Below are positions 24,562 to 32,855 of a stretch of DNA of 64,000 bases, in pieces. The stretch is from the NCBI RefSeq assembly GCF_020037025.1, contig NZ_JAIQLH010000036.1, positions 1 to 64,000 on the forward strand, given 5' to 3'. Below the pieces are notes generated by a model. That model was not told the DNA's origin. It worked only from the letters and a program-made list of their open reading frames with translations, and made no database searches. Numbering within the stretch: the first letter of the stretch is position 1; each line of letters begins with the position of its first letter. This DNA comes from Streptomyces huiliensis. Its GTDB lineage: Bacteria; Actinomycetota; Actinomycetes; Streptomycetales; Streptomycetaceae. The position numbers and the translations under genes were made by a program.

Positions 24562-25323
24562 TCAGTGGAGCGCCAGCGAGAGCAGCATCGGGGCGGCGTG
24601 CCGGTTGAGCGCGTCGGCCGCCTGCCGGAGCCGGTGGGCGTCGGAGAGCGGGAGGGAGAGGGCGAGGCAGCCGACCCGCTTGCCCGCCGTGACCGGGACG
24701 GCGGCGCAGACCGTGCCCACCGCGTACTCCTGGAGGTCGAGGACGGGAACGCTGGCGGGCTGCGCGGCGAGCCGGGTGAGCAGCGTCTTCTCGTCGGTGA
24801 TCGTCCGCGAGGTGAGCCGGGCGGTCCGGTGCCGGGAGAAGTGGTCGCGCCGGTCGTCGTGGTCGAGCTGGGTGAGCAGGCACTTGCCCAGTGCGCTCGC
24901 GTGGGCGGCGGTGCGGAAGTCCACCCATTCGTGCACGCGCGGCGTTCCCGGCCCGTCCGCGTACTGGGTGATCCGGACCTCCCCGTCGACGTACCCGCTG
25001 AGGTAGACGGCCGCGCCGATGGTGTCGCGCAGCCGGACGAGCGCCCGCTGGAGGCGGTCGGCGAGGGCGGCGTCCCGGTCGCCGCCCGCGGTGAGCAGGG
25101 CGAGTGCGGGGCCGGCGGCATAGGCGTCCTCACCGGCCCGCCGCACGTAGCGCTCGCGGCGGAGCATGGCCAGCAGGTGGGCGAGGCGCCCGGCGGGCAG
25201 GCCGGACTCCCGGGCGAGCTGGGCCTCGCTGACGCCGCCGGAGTATTTGGTGACCGTCTCCAGGACGCGCAGGGCGTGCTGCACCGAGTGGAACGGTGTG
25301 ATCGGCTCGGGCTTGAGCGCCAC
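24562..25323 (-). CDS. IclR-family transcriptional regulator
   Basis: A 253-residue regulator with an N-terminal winged helix-turn-helix (about residues 12-70; V-S-E-A-Q-L-A-R-E-S-G-L-P-A-G-R) and a C-terminal GAF-like effector domain with the A-H-A-S-A-L-G-K-C-L-L motif and the G-x-x-x-L-A-L-S-L-P end. IclR proteins sense small carboxylates and aromatics. It is divergent from a flavin oxidoreductase gene across 255 bases, its most likely partner. Confidence 0.88.
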   Translation of the reverse strand: MALKPEPITPFHSVQHALRVLETVTKYSGGVSEAQLARESGLPAGRLAHLLAMLRRERYVRRAGEDAYAAGPALALLTAGGDRDAALADRLQRALVRLRDTIGAAVYLSGYVDGEVRITQYADGPGTPRVHEWVDFRTAAHASALGKCLLTQLDHDDRRDHFSRHRTARLTSRTITDEKTLLTRLAAQPASVPVLDLQEYAVGTVCAAVPVTAGKRVGCLALSLPLSDAHRLRQAADALNRHAAPMLLSLALH

Positions 25324-25578
25324 GGTCTCCCCTTGGCTGGTCGCGCGGGTGTTCCGCTTCTCACGATAGGGCGAAGCGGGCCGTACGGAGAGGGTGTTGC
25401 GGGAGAAGGGACGACTCCGGAACGCCCCGGACTGCGGCCCTGGTCGGCGGCATATGCCGGAGGTATGTCAGTAGAGGCGTGAGGGGGTGGGGAATAAAGC
25501 GGAGTGTGTCTCCGGTTGTTTTCCGGCGGACAGCGAGCCGGCGCGCACCGCGCGCCAGGAGCAGGAAGGCGGGCCACC

Positions 25579-26682
25579 GTGGCCGACGAGCACGACGAGA
25601 TCATCCGGGCGACCCCTCACGGACGCGCCCCCGTTCCGCTGTCCGTGCTGGACCTGGCCACCGTGGGCGCCGGCCGCACGGCGCGGCAGGCACTGGAGAC
25701 CACGGTCGAGCTGGCCCGGCTGACCGAGCGGCGCGGCTACCACCGCTACTGGGTCGCCGAGCACCACTCGATGCCCGGCGTCGCCAGCTCCTCGCCCGCC
25801 GTGATCCTGGCCCACCTCGCGGCCCGGACGGACCGGATCCGGCTCGGCTCCGGCGGGGTGATGCTGCCCAACCACGCGCCACTGGTGATCGCCGAGCAGT
25901 TCGGCACCCTGGAGGCGTTCGCCCCGGGGCGCATCGATCTGGGCCTCGGGCGCGCACCCGGCACGGACGGCGCCACCGCCGCCGCACTGCGCCGGGCGGA
26001 CCGGCTCGCGGAGGGGGCGGACGAGTTCCCGCAGCAGCTCTCCGAACTGATCCGCTTCCTCGACGACGACTTCCCGGACGGGCACCCCTACGCCCGGATC
26101 CACGCCGTACCCGGGCCCGTCCAGGGCCGGGTGCCCGGCGGGGTGCAGCGGGCCGACCGGCCGTCCGTCTGGCTGCTCGGCTCCTCCGGGTTCAGCGCCC
26201 GGCTGGCCGGCGCGCTGGGGCTGCCCTTCTCCTTCGCCCACCACTTCTCGGCCGCCAACACCGTCCCGGCCCTCGACCTCTACCGCTCCTCCTTCCGCCC
26301 GTCGGCCGTCCTCGACCGCCCGTACGCCAAGATCGGCGTGCAGGCGCTGGCGGCGGACGATCCGGCGGAGGCGCGCCGGCAGGTCCTCACCGGGGCGCTG
26401 TCCATGCTGCGGCTGCGCCGGGGGCGGCCGGGTCTGGTGCCGACGCCCGAGGAGGCCGAGGCGTACGAGTTCGGTGAGATGGAGCGGGACTTCGTCGACG
26501 ACTGGCTGCGGAACGTGGTCTACGGCACCCCGGACCAGGTCCGGGAGGGGCTGGACGCGCTGGTGCGGCGGACGGGCGCCGACGAGCTGATGATCACGTC
26601 CAACGTGCACGGCGCCGACGCGCGCCTGCGCAGCTACGAGCTGATCGCGGACGCGTACGGGCTGCCGGGGGCGGACGCGTAA
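25579..26682 (+). CDS. LLM-class flavin-dependent oxidoreductase
   Basis: A 367-residue luciferase-like monooxygenase with a TIM-barrel fold. Family marks are V-L-D-L-A-T-V-G, the Y-W-V-A-E-H-H stretch, [14 protein letters not shown], and P[14 protein letters not shown]. These identify the group related to the yhbW/alkanal-type enzymes that use reduced flavin supplied by a separate reductase. The GTG at 25579 has AGGAAGGCGGG upstream. It is divergent from the IclR gene and converges with cdgA. The substrate is unknown. Confidence 0.86.
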   Translation: MADEHDEIIRATPHGRAPVPLSVLDLATVGAGRTARQALETTVELARLTERRGYHRYWVAEHHSMPGVASSSPAVILAHLAARTDRIRLGSGGVMLPNHAPLVIAEQFGTLEAFAPGRIDLGLGRAPGTDGATAAALRRADRLAEGADEFPQQLSELIRFLDDDFPDGHPYARIHAVPGPVQGRVPGGVQRADRPSVWLLGSSGFSARLAGALGLPFSFAHHFSAANTVPALDLYRSSFRPSAVLDRPYAKIGVQALAADDPAEARRQVLTGALSMLRLRRGRPGLVPTPEEAEAYEFGEMERDFVDDWLRNVVYGTPDQVREGLDALVRRTGADELMITSNVHGADARLRSYELIADAYGLPGADA

Positions 26683-26741
26683 CCCAGACGCGAGGCACAG
26701 GGCGCAAGGCACAGGGCGCGCGGGTGGCGGGCGCGCGCGGC

Positions 26742-28502
26742 TCAGACCGCCGCCCGCGCCCCCACCCCCAGCAGCGCGGAGATCCGCTCCGCGCCCACCG
26801 GGCGGGAGTAGAACCAGCCCTGCCCGGTGTCGCAGCCGATCCGCCCCAGCCGTTCCGCCTGTTCCGCGTTCTCCACGCACTCCGCCGTCACCGTCAGCCC
26901 CAGCCGGTGCGCCAGTTGCACCAGGGCCTCGACGATCGTCTCGTCCGCCGGGTTCGGCGGCTCGTCGGTGCGGAAGCCGTGGACGAACGAGCCGTCCAGC
27001 TTCAGCGTGGAGACCGGCAGTCTGCTGAGGTAGGAGAGGTTGGAGTAGCCGGTGCCGAAGTCGTCGATGGCGATGGCGACGCCCATGTCGCTGAGCCGGC
27101 GCAGCTGTTGGAGCGGGCGGCCCGCCGAGCCCATCACCGCCGACTCGGTGAGCTCCAGTTGGAGCAGGCGCGGCGGCAGCCCCGTCTCGGCGAGGATCGC
27201 CGCCACGTCCGCGACCAGGTCCGAGTCCCACACCTGACGGACCGCCACATTGACGCTGACGACGAGCGGTTCGTCGGGCCGCTCCAGCTGCCAGCGGCGG
27301 GCCTGGCGGCAGGCGGTCTCCAGCACCCAGCGGCCGAGCGGCACGATGGCGCCGGTCTCCTCGGCCAGCCCGATGAACCGATTCGGCGCGAGCGTGCCGA
27401 ACTGCGGGTGATGCCAGCGCACCAGGGCCTCCACCCCGCGCACGACGCCGTCGCCGAGGCCGACCAGCGGCTGGTACTGGAGGACGAACTCGCCGCGGTC
27501 GACGGCCGGACGGAGGGTGCTGGAGAGGGCCTGCCGGGTCATCCGGTGGGCGTTGCGCTCCGGGTCGAAGAGCGCCCAGCGCGCCTTGCCGTCCGCCTTC
27601 GCCCAGTACAGCGTGGTGTCCGCGGCCTGCATCAGCCCGGTCGCGTGCGTCCCGGCCGCCGGGCGTTCGACGACCCCGATGCTCGCCGACACCGCCAGCC
27701 GCTGCCCCTCGACCTCGAACGGCCGCTGCAGCGCGGCGAGTACGGCGGTGGCGAGCGCGACGAGCTGCTCGGTGCCGGCGGACTCCTCCACCAGCAGCGC
27801 GAACTCGTCGCCGCCCAGCCGGGCCACCAGGTGGCCGCCCTCCGCGGCGCAGTCGCGCAGCCGGCGGGCCACCGCGCAGAGCAGCCGGTCGCCGGCGCGG
27901 TGGCCGAGGGTGTCGTTGACGGCCTTGAACCCGTCGAGGTCCAGGTAGCACAGGCCGATCCGGGCGTCCGGGTCGTCTTCCGCCGTGGCCAGCGCGGCGG
28001 CCAGCCGCTCGAAGAACAGGCTGCGGTTGGGCAGCCGGGTCACCGGGTCGTGCATCCGCAGGTGCCGCAGCCGGGCGCGCAGGTCCCGCCGTTCGCTGAT
28101 GTCGGCGACCGACAGCAGGGCGTCGCGGCCGCCCGGCAGCGAGGTGACGGCCACCTCGGCCCACACCACCCGCCCGCCGGGGCGGCGCAGCCGGCGCGTG
28201 CAGTTGAGCCGGGCCCGGCGGCCGGACAGCACCTCCCGGTACGCGTTCCAGGTCCGGGAGTCCTCGCGCAGCCCGGTGAACTCGGCCGCGGGACAGCCCC
28301 GCAGCCGGGCGGGGTCGGTGCCCAGCAGCGCACCGAGGGCGTCGTTGGCGACGCGCACCAGACCGTCGGCCCCGACGACGGCCATCCCGAGGTGCGCGGC
28401 CCGGAAGGCAGCGCGGAAATCATCCGCGTTGACGTGACGTTGTGTGACGACGGGCGCCGCCGCACCCGGCGCGCCGCCCTGGCCGTCGAGGGTTCCGCTC
28501 AC
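26742..28502 (-). CDS. cdgA: PAS-GGDEF-EAL cyclic-di-GMP protein (CdgA-like)
   Basis: A 586-residue cytosolic protein: PAS domain about 27-140, diguanylate cyclase about 148-315 with intact G-G-D-E-F (230-234), and phosphodiesterase about 325-575 with intact E-A-L (358-360), L-T-E-S, D-D-F-G-T-G-Y and K-L-D. The usual A-E-G-V-E motif reads A-E-C-V-E (Cys542). No RxxD inhibitory site precedes the GGDEF. Gene position and domain order match S. coelicolor CdgA (SCO2817, recalled), a BldD target affecting development. The GTG start has GGGAG six bases upstream. Confidence 0.88.
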   Translation of the reverse strand: MSGTLDGQGGAPGAAAPVVTQRHVNADDFRAAFRAAHLGMAVVGADGLVRVANDALGALLGTDPARLRGCPAAEFTGLREDSRTWNAYREVLSGRRARLNCTRRLRRPGGRVVWAEVAVTSLPGGRDALLSVADISERRDLRARLRHLRMHDPVTRLPNRSLFFERLAAALATAEDDPDARIGLCYLDLDGFKAVNDTLGHRAGDRLLCAVARRLRDCAAEGGHLVARLGGDEFALLVEESAGTEQLVALATAVLAALQRPFEVEGQRLAVSASIGVVERPAAGTHATGLMQAADTTLYWAKADGKARWALFDPERNAHRMTRQALSSTLRPAVDRGEFVLQYQPLVGLGDGVVRGVEALVRWHHPQFGTLAPNRFIGLAEETGAIVPLGRWVLETACRQARRWQLERPDEPLVVSVNVAVRQVWDSDLVADVAAILAETGLPPRLLQLELTESAVMGSAGRPLQQLRRLSDMGVAIAIDDFGTGYSNLSYLSRLPVSTLKLDGSFVHGFRTDEPPNPADETIVEALVQLAHRLGLTVTAECVENAEQAERLGRIGCDTGQGWFYSRPVGAERISALLGVGARAAV

Positions 28503-28899
28503 CGCTCGCTCCCGCGTGGCAATCGTTCCGCACCTCGTCCGGTGCGGCTTTCACGAGTCTCGTACGCGTGGTCGAATTGACGGCATTCGGCCGCCGGTTG
28601 GGGCAATCCATGCTGCAAATGTGGCGATCATAGGGCTCGTGCGGGGACCGTTCCAGCGGCCGGGCCTCGGTCAGGGGAGCCGCGGCCCTGGATTCGACCG
28701 TTTCTGTACGTCCATGTCCGCTCGGGGCCGAGGCTGCATGGGCGTGCATCTCGATGACATCTCGATTGACCGTCCGTGACTGAGTGTGATGTACCCAGAA
28801 GTCGGCCTAGTCACTCGACCGGGGGACCGGAACAGGGCATAACACTACAAACCGCCTGAGGGTGGGAGAGGTGTCCCGAATCCGTCCCGGGAGGTCGAC
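28503..28899. other. 397-bp divergent intergenic region, cdgA / M6 protease
   Basis: No coding sequence is supported here. Promoters for both flanking genes must lie in it. On the plus side a GGGAGG ribosome site precedes the GTG at 28900. The only recognisable motif is the BldD-like box listed separately. Confidence 0.7.
28776..28790. promoter_or_regulatory. candidate BldD-binding box
   Basis: GTGACTGAGTGTGAT fits the BldD pseudo-palindrome nTnACnC(A/T)GnGTnAn at 8 of 9 fixed positions; the mismatch is G for the central C. It lies 274 bases before the cdgA start and 110 before the protease start. BldD control of cdgA is reported in S. coelicolor; this exact site is my inference. Confidence 0.4.
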
Positions 28900-30135
28900 G
28901 TGGTGCGTCCGCAGACACCCATGGGGGTGGAACGGTCCGGGCTGCGCCGGCTGTGGGCGGTCCTGACCTGCCTGTGCGCCATCGCCGCGACCCTGGTCGC
29001 GAACCCCGCCCGGGCCGTCGGGCCGGGCGGCCCCTGCGCGCTGCCCCGCAGCGACGCCCACCACTCCGAGGGGCTGGACACCCGGAACCCGTCCTACCCG
29101 CGCGCCCTCGGCCGGCTGGACGCCGTCATGGTCTTCCTCTCCTTCCCGGACTCCCGGCCCGTCGCCACCCCCGCCCAGCTCATGGCGGACCACTTCCCCG
29201 CCACCTCCCGGTTCTTCGAACGCGCCTCCTACGGCCGGTTCTCCGTCCGCGCCCACCCCGTCGACCGGTGGTTCCGGATGCCCCGGCCCTCCACCGCGTA
29301 CCGGATACAGCGCGACTGGGACGGCGAGCTGCGCACCGCCTATCTGCGGGACGCCATCACCGCCGCGCGCGGCGCCGTGGACTTCGGCCGCTACGGGCTG
29401 GTCTACCTGGTCGCCGATCCGGACGCCCCAGGGGTGGACTCCGACGCCACCAAGGTCGTCAACCTGGAACGGCCACTGAAGGTCGACGGCGCCGAGCTGC
29501 GCCGCGTCGTCACCGTCTTCGAACACCACCCGCCCGACCGGAACGTCCTCGCCCACGAGACCGGGCACGTCCTGGACCTGCCCGACCTCTACCACCGGCC
29601 CTCCGAGGGCAAGGGCGACTGGGACACCCACGTCGGCGACTGGGACCTCATGGGCAGCCAGTTCGGACTGGCCGCCGACCCCTTCGGCTGGCACAAGTGG
29701 AAGCTGGGCTGGCTCGACGCCCGGCAGGTCGACTGCGTCGTCGGCCGGGGCGGGGCCGTGCACACCGTCCAGCCGCTGGAGGCCCCGATGCGGCCGGGGG
29801 ACAACCGCACCCGGATGGTGGTGGCCAGGACCGGACTCAGCAGCGCCGTCGTGATCGAGGCCCGGACCGCGGCCGGCAACGACGCCGCCACCTGCACCGA
29901 GGGCGTGCTCGTCTACCGGGTGGACAGCGAGACGCCGTCCGGCGGCGGGCCCGTACAGGTGGTGGACGGCCATCCCGGCACCCAGGCCTGCCCCGGGGAG
30001 GCCGTCTATCCGCCGCTGGCCGACGCGCCGCTCGGGGTGGGCGAGTCCCTGACCGTGGCGGAGGGCGGGGTGCGGGTGGCGGTGCGGGGGCGGGCGGCGG
30101 ACGGGGCGTGGACCGTGCGGGTCACCCGGCAGTGA
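28900..30135 (+). CDS. M6-family-like secreted metalloprotease
   Basis: A 411-residue exported protein. The signal peptide is residues 1-39 (cleavage near A-R-A-V). The protease domain contains the zinc motif H-E-T-G-H-V-L-D-L-P-D (His219, Glu220, His223), followed by the D-W-D-L-M-G turn of M6 (immune inhibitor A-like) peptidases. The C-terminal third is a beta-rich region with two cysteines. The GTG at 28900 has GGGAGG upstream. The gene ends 22 bases before the tRNA-Lys terminator, which may also stop this transcript. Substrates are unknown. Confidence 0.82.
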   Translation: MVRPQTPMGVERSGLRRLWAVLTCLCAIAATLVANPARAVGPGGPCALPRSDAHHSEGLDTRNPSYPRALGRLDAVMVFLSFPDSRPVATPAQLMADHFPATSRFFERASYGRFSVRAHPVDRWFRMPRPSTAYRIQRDWDGELRTAYLRDAITAARGAVDFGRYGLVYLVADPDAPGVDSDATKVVNLERPLKVDGAELRRVVTVFEHHPPDRNVLAHETGHVLDLPDLYHRPSEGKGDWDTHVGDWDLMGSQFGLAADPFGWHKWKLGWLDARQVDCVVGRGGAVHTVQPLEAPMRPGDNRTRMVVARTGLSSAVVIEARTAAGNDAATCTEGVLVYRVDSETPSGGGPVQVVDGHPGTQACPGEAVYPPLADAPLGVGESLTVAEGGVRVAVRGRAADGAWTVRVTRQ

Positions 30136-30156
30136 GTCCTTCGGGCTTCCGGCGCA

Positions 30157-30189
30157 CGAAAAAGTCCCTCCACCGAAGTGGAGGGACTT
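30157..30189 (-). terminator. terminator of the third tRNA-Lys gene, possibly bidirectional
   Basis: AAGTCCCTCCAC/GTGGAGGGACTT forms a 12-bp stem with loop CGAA. On the minus strand it runs into a TTTTTCG tract. On the plus strand it follows the protease gene by 26 bases. Confidence 0.85.
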
Positions 30190-30199
30190 CCTCTGTCTG

Positions 30200-30273
30200 T
30201 GCGCCGCCAGGGACTCGAACCCCGGACCCGCTGATTAAGAGTCAGCTGCTCTAACCAACTGAGCTAGCGGCGC
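30200..30273 (-). tRNA. tRNA-Lys (anticodon CUU), copy 3
   Basis: 74 bases, identical in full to the copies at 20845 and 24402. The leader CTCTGTCAGCAG and a TAGAGT -10 are nearly the same as for copy 1. Confidence 0.96.
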
Positions 30274-30291
30274 CTGCTGACAGAGAAGACT

Positions 30292-30873
30292 CTAGCACCC
30301 TGATCCGGTGGAAAGAAAATCCGTATGTTTGAGCCCGGCGCGGGCGGTACGGACGCAGGCCCAGAGCAGGACGTCGGGTCCCGGCAGCCAAGGGTGCCGG
30401 ACGTCCGGGGCGACCACCCAGCGCGAGGCCGGCGGGACCGGCTCCGTCCCGTCCGGCGGGTACGGCGGGGGGACCGTCACGGCGTCGCCCGTGCCCAGGC
30501 ACAGCAGGGGCGGGACGGCCCGGGCCCACTCCTCCCAGCCCAGCAGCGCCGGCAGCCGCTGGGCCGTGCCGGCCGCGGCGAACAGCAGCAGCCGGCCCTG
30601 CTGGGCCGCGACCGGGCCGGAACCGGGCCCGTCCGACCAGAGCCGGTCCAGCATCCGGCGGCCGAACAGCGCCGGGACGCCGATCACGTCGAAGGCCCGC
30701 CCGCACGGCAGCAGCAGCGTCGACCCCGGGTCGGCCCCCCACAGCGCCAGCACACTGCGGGGGAGCGGGCTGGCCGAGGCCAGCCACTCGGCACCGGCGG
30801 CGCTGACCGGCTCGCAGGGGCCGGTCGACTGCGGGAAGCGGGCGGGGTACGGAACGCGCGGCCTGGAGTCCAT
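30292..30873 (-). CDS. conserved hypothetical protein (primase/polymerase N-domain-like)
   Basis: A 193-residue protein from the ATG at 30873 (a second ATG at 30882 is possible). Proteins of this pattern in Streptomyces, with an A-G-A-E-W-L-A-S-A start and G-S-T-L-L-L-P-C-G-R-A-F-D-V region, are commonly labelled bifunctional DNA primase/polymerase because they resemble the N-terminal part of that domain. The length is too short for a whole enzyme and no catalytic Asp pair is evident. I regard it as a conserved protein of unknown function. A tRNA follows within 20 bases, on the same strand. Confidence 0.65.
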   Translation of the reverse strand: MDSRPRVPYPARFPQSTGPCEPVSAAGAEWLASASPLPRSVLALWGADPGSTLLLPCGRAFDVIGVPALFGRRMLDRLWSDGPGSGPVAAQQGRLLLFAAAGTAQRLPALLGWEEWARAVPPLLCLGTGDAVTVPPPYPPDGTEPVPPASRWVVAPDVRHPWLPGPDVLLWACVRTARAGLKHTDFLSTGSGC

Positions 30874-31032
30874 GCCCCCCATGGTCGGCGCGCGGCCGGG
30901 GGCGGGTGGCGGCAGTTCCGGGAAGTCGGGACAGCGCGGTGCGGGGTGCGCTAGGTTGTGCGCCGCATATGCCAACGGCCCATGAGTCGGGTCATGGGCC
31001 GGGTACGGGCGAGGGATGCCGCCGGGGCGGGC

Positions 31033-31404
31033 TCAGTCCGCCGTTCTGCCGCTGCGCAGCAGCTCACGGCCGAACTCCACCATCTTCTTGGCGTAGTCCT
31101 CGCTCCACTCGGCGCGCTCCGCGATCACGGCCGTGGGCAGCCGGTCGAACCGCCGGGGGTCGGCGAGCTGGGCCGCCGCCACGGCCTGGAACTCGATCGC
31201 GCGGTCGGCCGCCGCGCGGAAGGCCAGGGCCAGCTCGGTCGAACGGGACAGCAGTTCGCGCGGGTCCTCGATCGACTCGAGGTCGAAGAAGTGCTCGGCC
31301 TCCGAGACGGCCTCGGGCGGCTCGAAGAGCAGCGGCGCGGGCCTGCGGCGGGGAGCCGCGCCGCCGCCCGGACCGGGAGCCTGTTTCGGCTCGCACTCGC
31401 ACAT
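31033..31404 (-). CDS. conserved hypothetical protein, 123 residues
   Basis: Not recognised. The start is set at the second ATG (31404) because GGAGG lies seven bases before it, but only one base before the ATG at 31410. The N-terminus has C-E-C-E-P. A short Pro-rich stretch follows, then an all-helical, acidic body rich in Glu/Ala with a W-S-E-D-Y-A-K-K segment near the end. It is 71 bases downstream of the helicase gene on the same strand, so it may be the last gene of the nuclease-helicase operon. Confidence 0.7.
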   Translation of the reverse strand: MCECEPKQAPGPGGGAAPRRRPAPLLFEPPEAVSEAEHFFDLESIEDPRELLSRSTELALAFRAAADRAIEFQAVAAAQLADPRRFDRLPTAVIAERAEWSEDYAKKMVEFGRELLRSGRTAD

Positions 31405-31475
31405 GTACATACCTCCAGGATCGTCTGCGCCGCCATCCATTGTCGCGCCGGGCGCAAGGGGGCCCACCGCCGCGG

Positions 31476-32855
31476 TCAGGGCCGCCACCGCACCCGGTGC
31501 TCGTTCAGGTGCGTCAGCACCGCGAAGTTGGCCTCCCACCCGTCCGGGAACTTCACCGCGACCCCCAGCCGCACCGGCTCCGTCGACGGGTGCTCGTCCA
31601 GCAGCCGGTCCACGCCCGCGCGGCACACCACCACGCAGGCGTGCCGGTGGCGCGAGGCCAGGACGCAGAGGCGGCCGGTCTCCAGGTGGAAGGCGGTGGC
31701 GTCGGGGCGGCCCGAGAGGGGGTGCAGGACGACGGTGACGTCGAACTCGCGGCCCTGGAGCCGGTTGGCCGTGTCCACGGTCACTCCGGTCACCCCGTGC
31801 CCCGCCAGCGCCGCCCGGACGGCCGCCGCCTGGTCCCGGTGGGCGGTGCCCACCGCGATCCGGGCGGCGGTGAGCGGGACGGGGTCGGGGGCGCGCTCGC
31901 TGGTCACGGCCGTGCCCCGGTCGAGCATCCGGCGGACCACCAGGGCCACCGCCTCCACCGCCTCCGGGTCCGTGCGCGGCACGTGCCGCTCGGGCAGCTC
32001 CAGCAACCCCCAGCCGGACGCGGCGGCCTCGTCCAGCACCCGGTCCACCGCCGACCCGTCCTGCCGGACGCCGAAGGACATCAGCCGGTCGCCGTGGTCC
32101 GTGCCGCTGCGGAAGGGGGTGTACGGATAGAACGCGTCGGAGACCAGCCGCGCGGCCGAGGCCGGCAGTCGCCAGGACACCGGCAGCCGGTGCTGCGGCA
32201 GCCCGGGGTTGTGGGCGAGGAGCGTGCTCACCGCGCTCACCGACGGGTCGTACGACAGGCCGGCCCACTGCGCCGTCCCCTCGGCGCCCACCACGCTGAA
32301 CGGGTCCAGCTGGCCCGGGTCGCCGACGAACAGGGCCCGGTCGAACAGGCCCGCCACGGCCAGCAGCGCGTCGGAGCGCATCTGGTACGCCTCGTCGACG
32401 ATCGCCTGGCCCCACGGCTCGGACACCTTGGTGTGCGCCCACTTCGCGGCGGTGGAGACGACCACGTCGAGACCGGCGAGTTCGGCGGCCTTGGTGGACG
32501 TGACCACCTGGTCGAGCCCCTCCAGCGCCGGGTCGTACGGGCGCGGGTCGCTGCTGTGCAGCCGGCCGACCGGCAGGTCGGGGTCCTCCTCGGCCAGCCG
32601 CAGCACCAGGTCGTCCACCTGGGCGTTGGTCTGCGCGACGACCATCAGCGGCCGGCCCGCCCGGGCCAGCTCCAGGGCGGCGCGGACGACCAGCGTCGAC
32701 TTGCCGGCGCCGGGTGGCGAGTCGACGACGACGCCGCGGTGCCGGCCGTCCAGCGTGTCGCGCAGGATGGCCCGCGTGGCCGCGGCGGCGGCCGCGGACG
32801 GGTCGAGGGCGCGGGGCGCGGGCACCGTCGGGGCCAGGAGGGGTTTCCGGGTCAC
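31476..32855 (-). CDS. Upf1-like superfamily 1 DNA/RNA helicase
   Basis: A 459-residue compact SF1B helicase. Motif I is S-P-P-G-A-G-K-S-T (46-54), Ia is V-V-A-Q-T-N-A-Q-V-D, and II is I-V-D-E-A-Y-Q (152-158, DEAxQ type). Motif III is F-V-G-D-P-G-Q-L-D-P, V is V-T-V-D-T-A-N-R-L-Q-G-R-E, and VI is A-S-R-H-R-H. The layout is that of Upf1/Dna2-type translocases without accessory domains. The GTG start overlaps the stop of the 522-residue gene (GTGA), with GGAGG seven bases before. With the RecB-like nuclease two genes upstream it resembles a split Dna2-type nuclease-helicase. Confidence 0.85.
   Translation of the reverse strand: MTRKPLLAPTVPAPRALDPSAAAAAATRAILRDTLDGRHRGVVVDSPPGAGKSTLVVRAALELARAGRPLMVVAQTNAQVDDLVLRLAEEDPDLPVGRLHSSDPRPYDPALEGLDQVVTSTKAAELAGLDVVVSTAAKWAHTKVSEPWGQAIVDEAYQMRSDALLAVAGLFDRALFVGDPGQLDPFSVVGAEGTAQWAGLSYDPSVSAVSTLLAHNPGLPQHRLPVSWRLPASAARLVSDAFYPYTPFRSGTDHGDRLMSFGVRQDGSAVDRVLDEAAASGWGLLELPERHVPRTDPEAVEAVALVVRRMLDRGTAVTSERAPDPVPLTAARIAVGTAHRDQAAAVRAALAGHGVTGVTVDTANRLQGREFDVTVVLHPLSGRPDATAFHLETGRLCVLASRHRHACVVVCRAGVDRLLDEHPSTEPVRLGVAVKFPDGWEANFAVLTHLNEHRVRWRP

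Noticed and set aside
25468-28164. 898-residue open frame antisense and out of phase with the oxidoreductase and cdgA genes
   Set aside because: Low-complexity Arg/Gly/Pro composition; both real genes in the region have clear domains.
28503-28749. Short frames upstream of cdgA
   Set aside because: No ribosome sites and no protein-like composition; the region is more likely regulatory.
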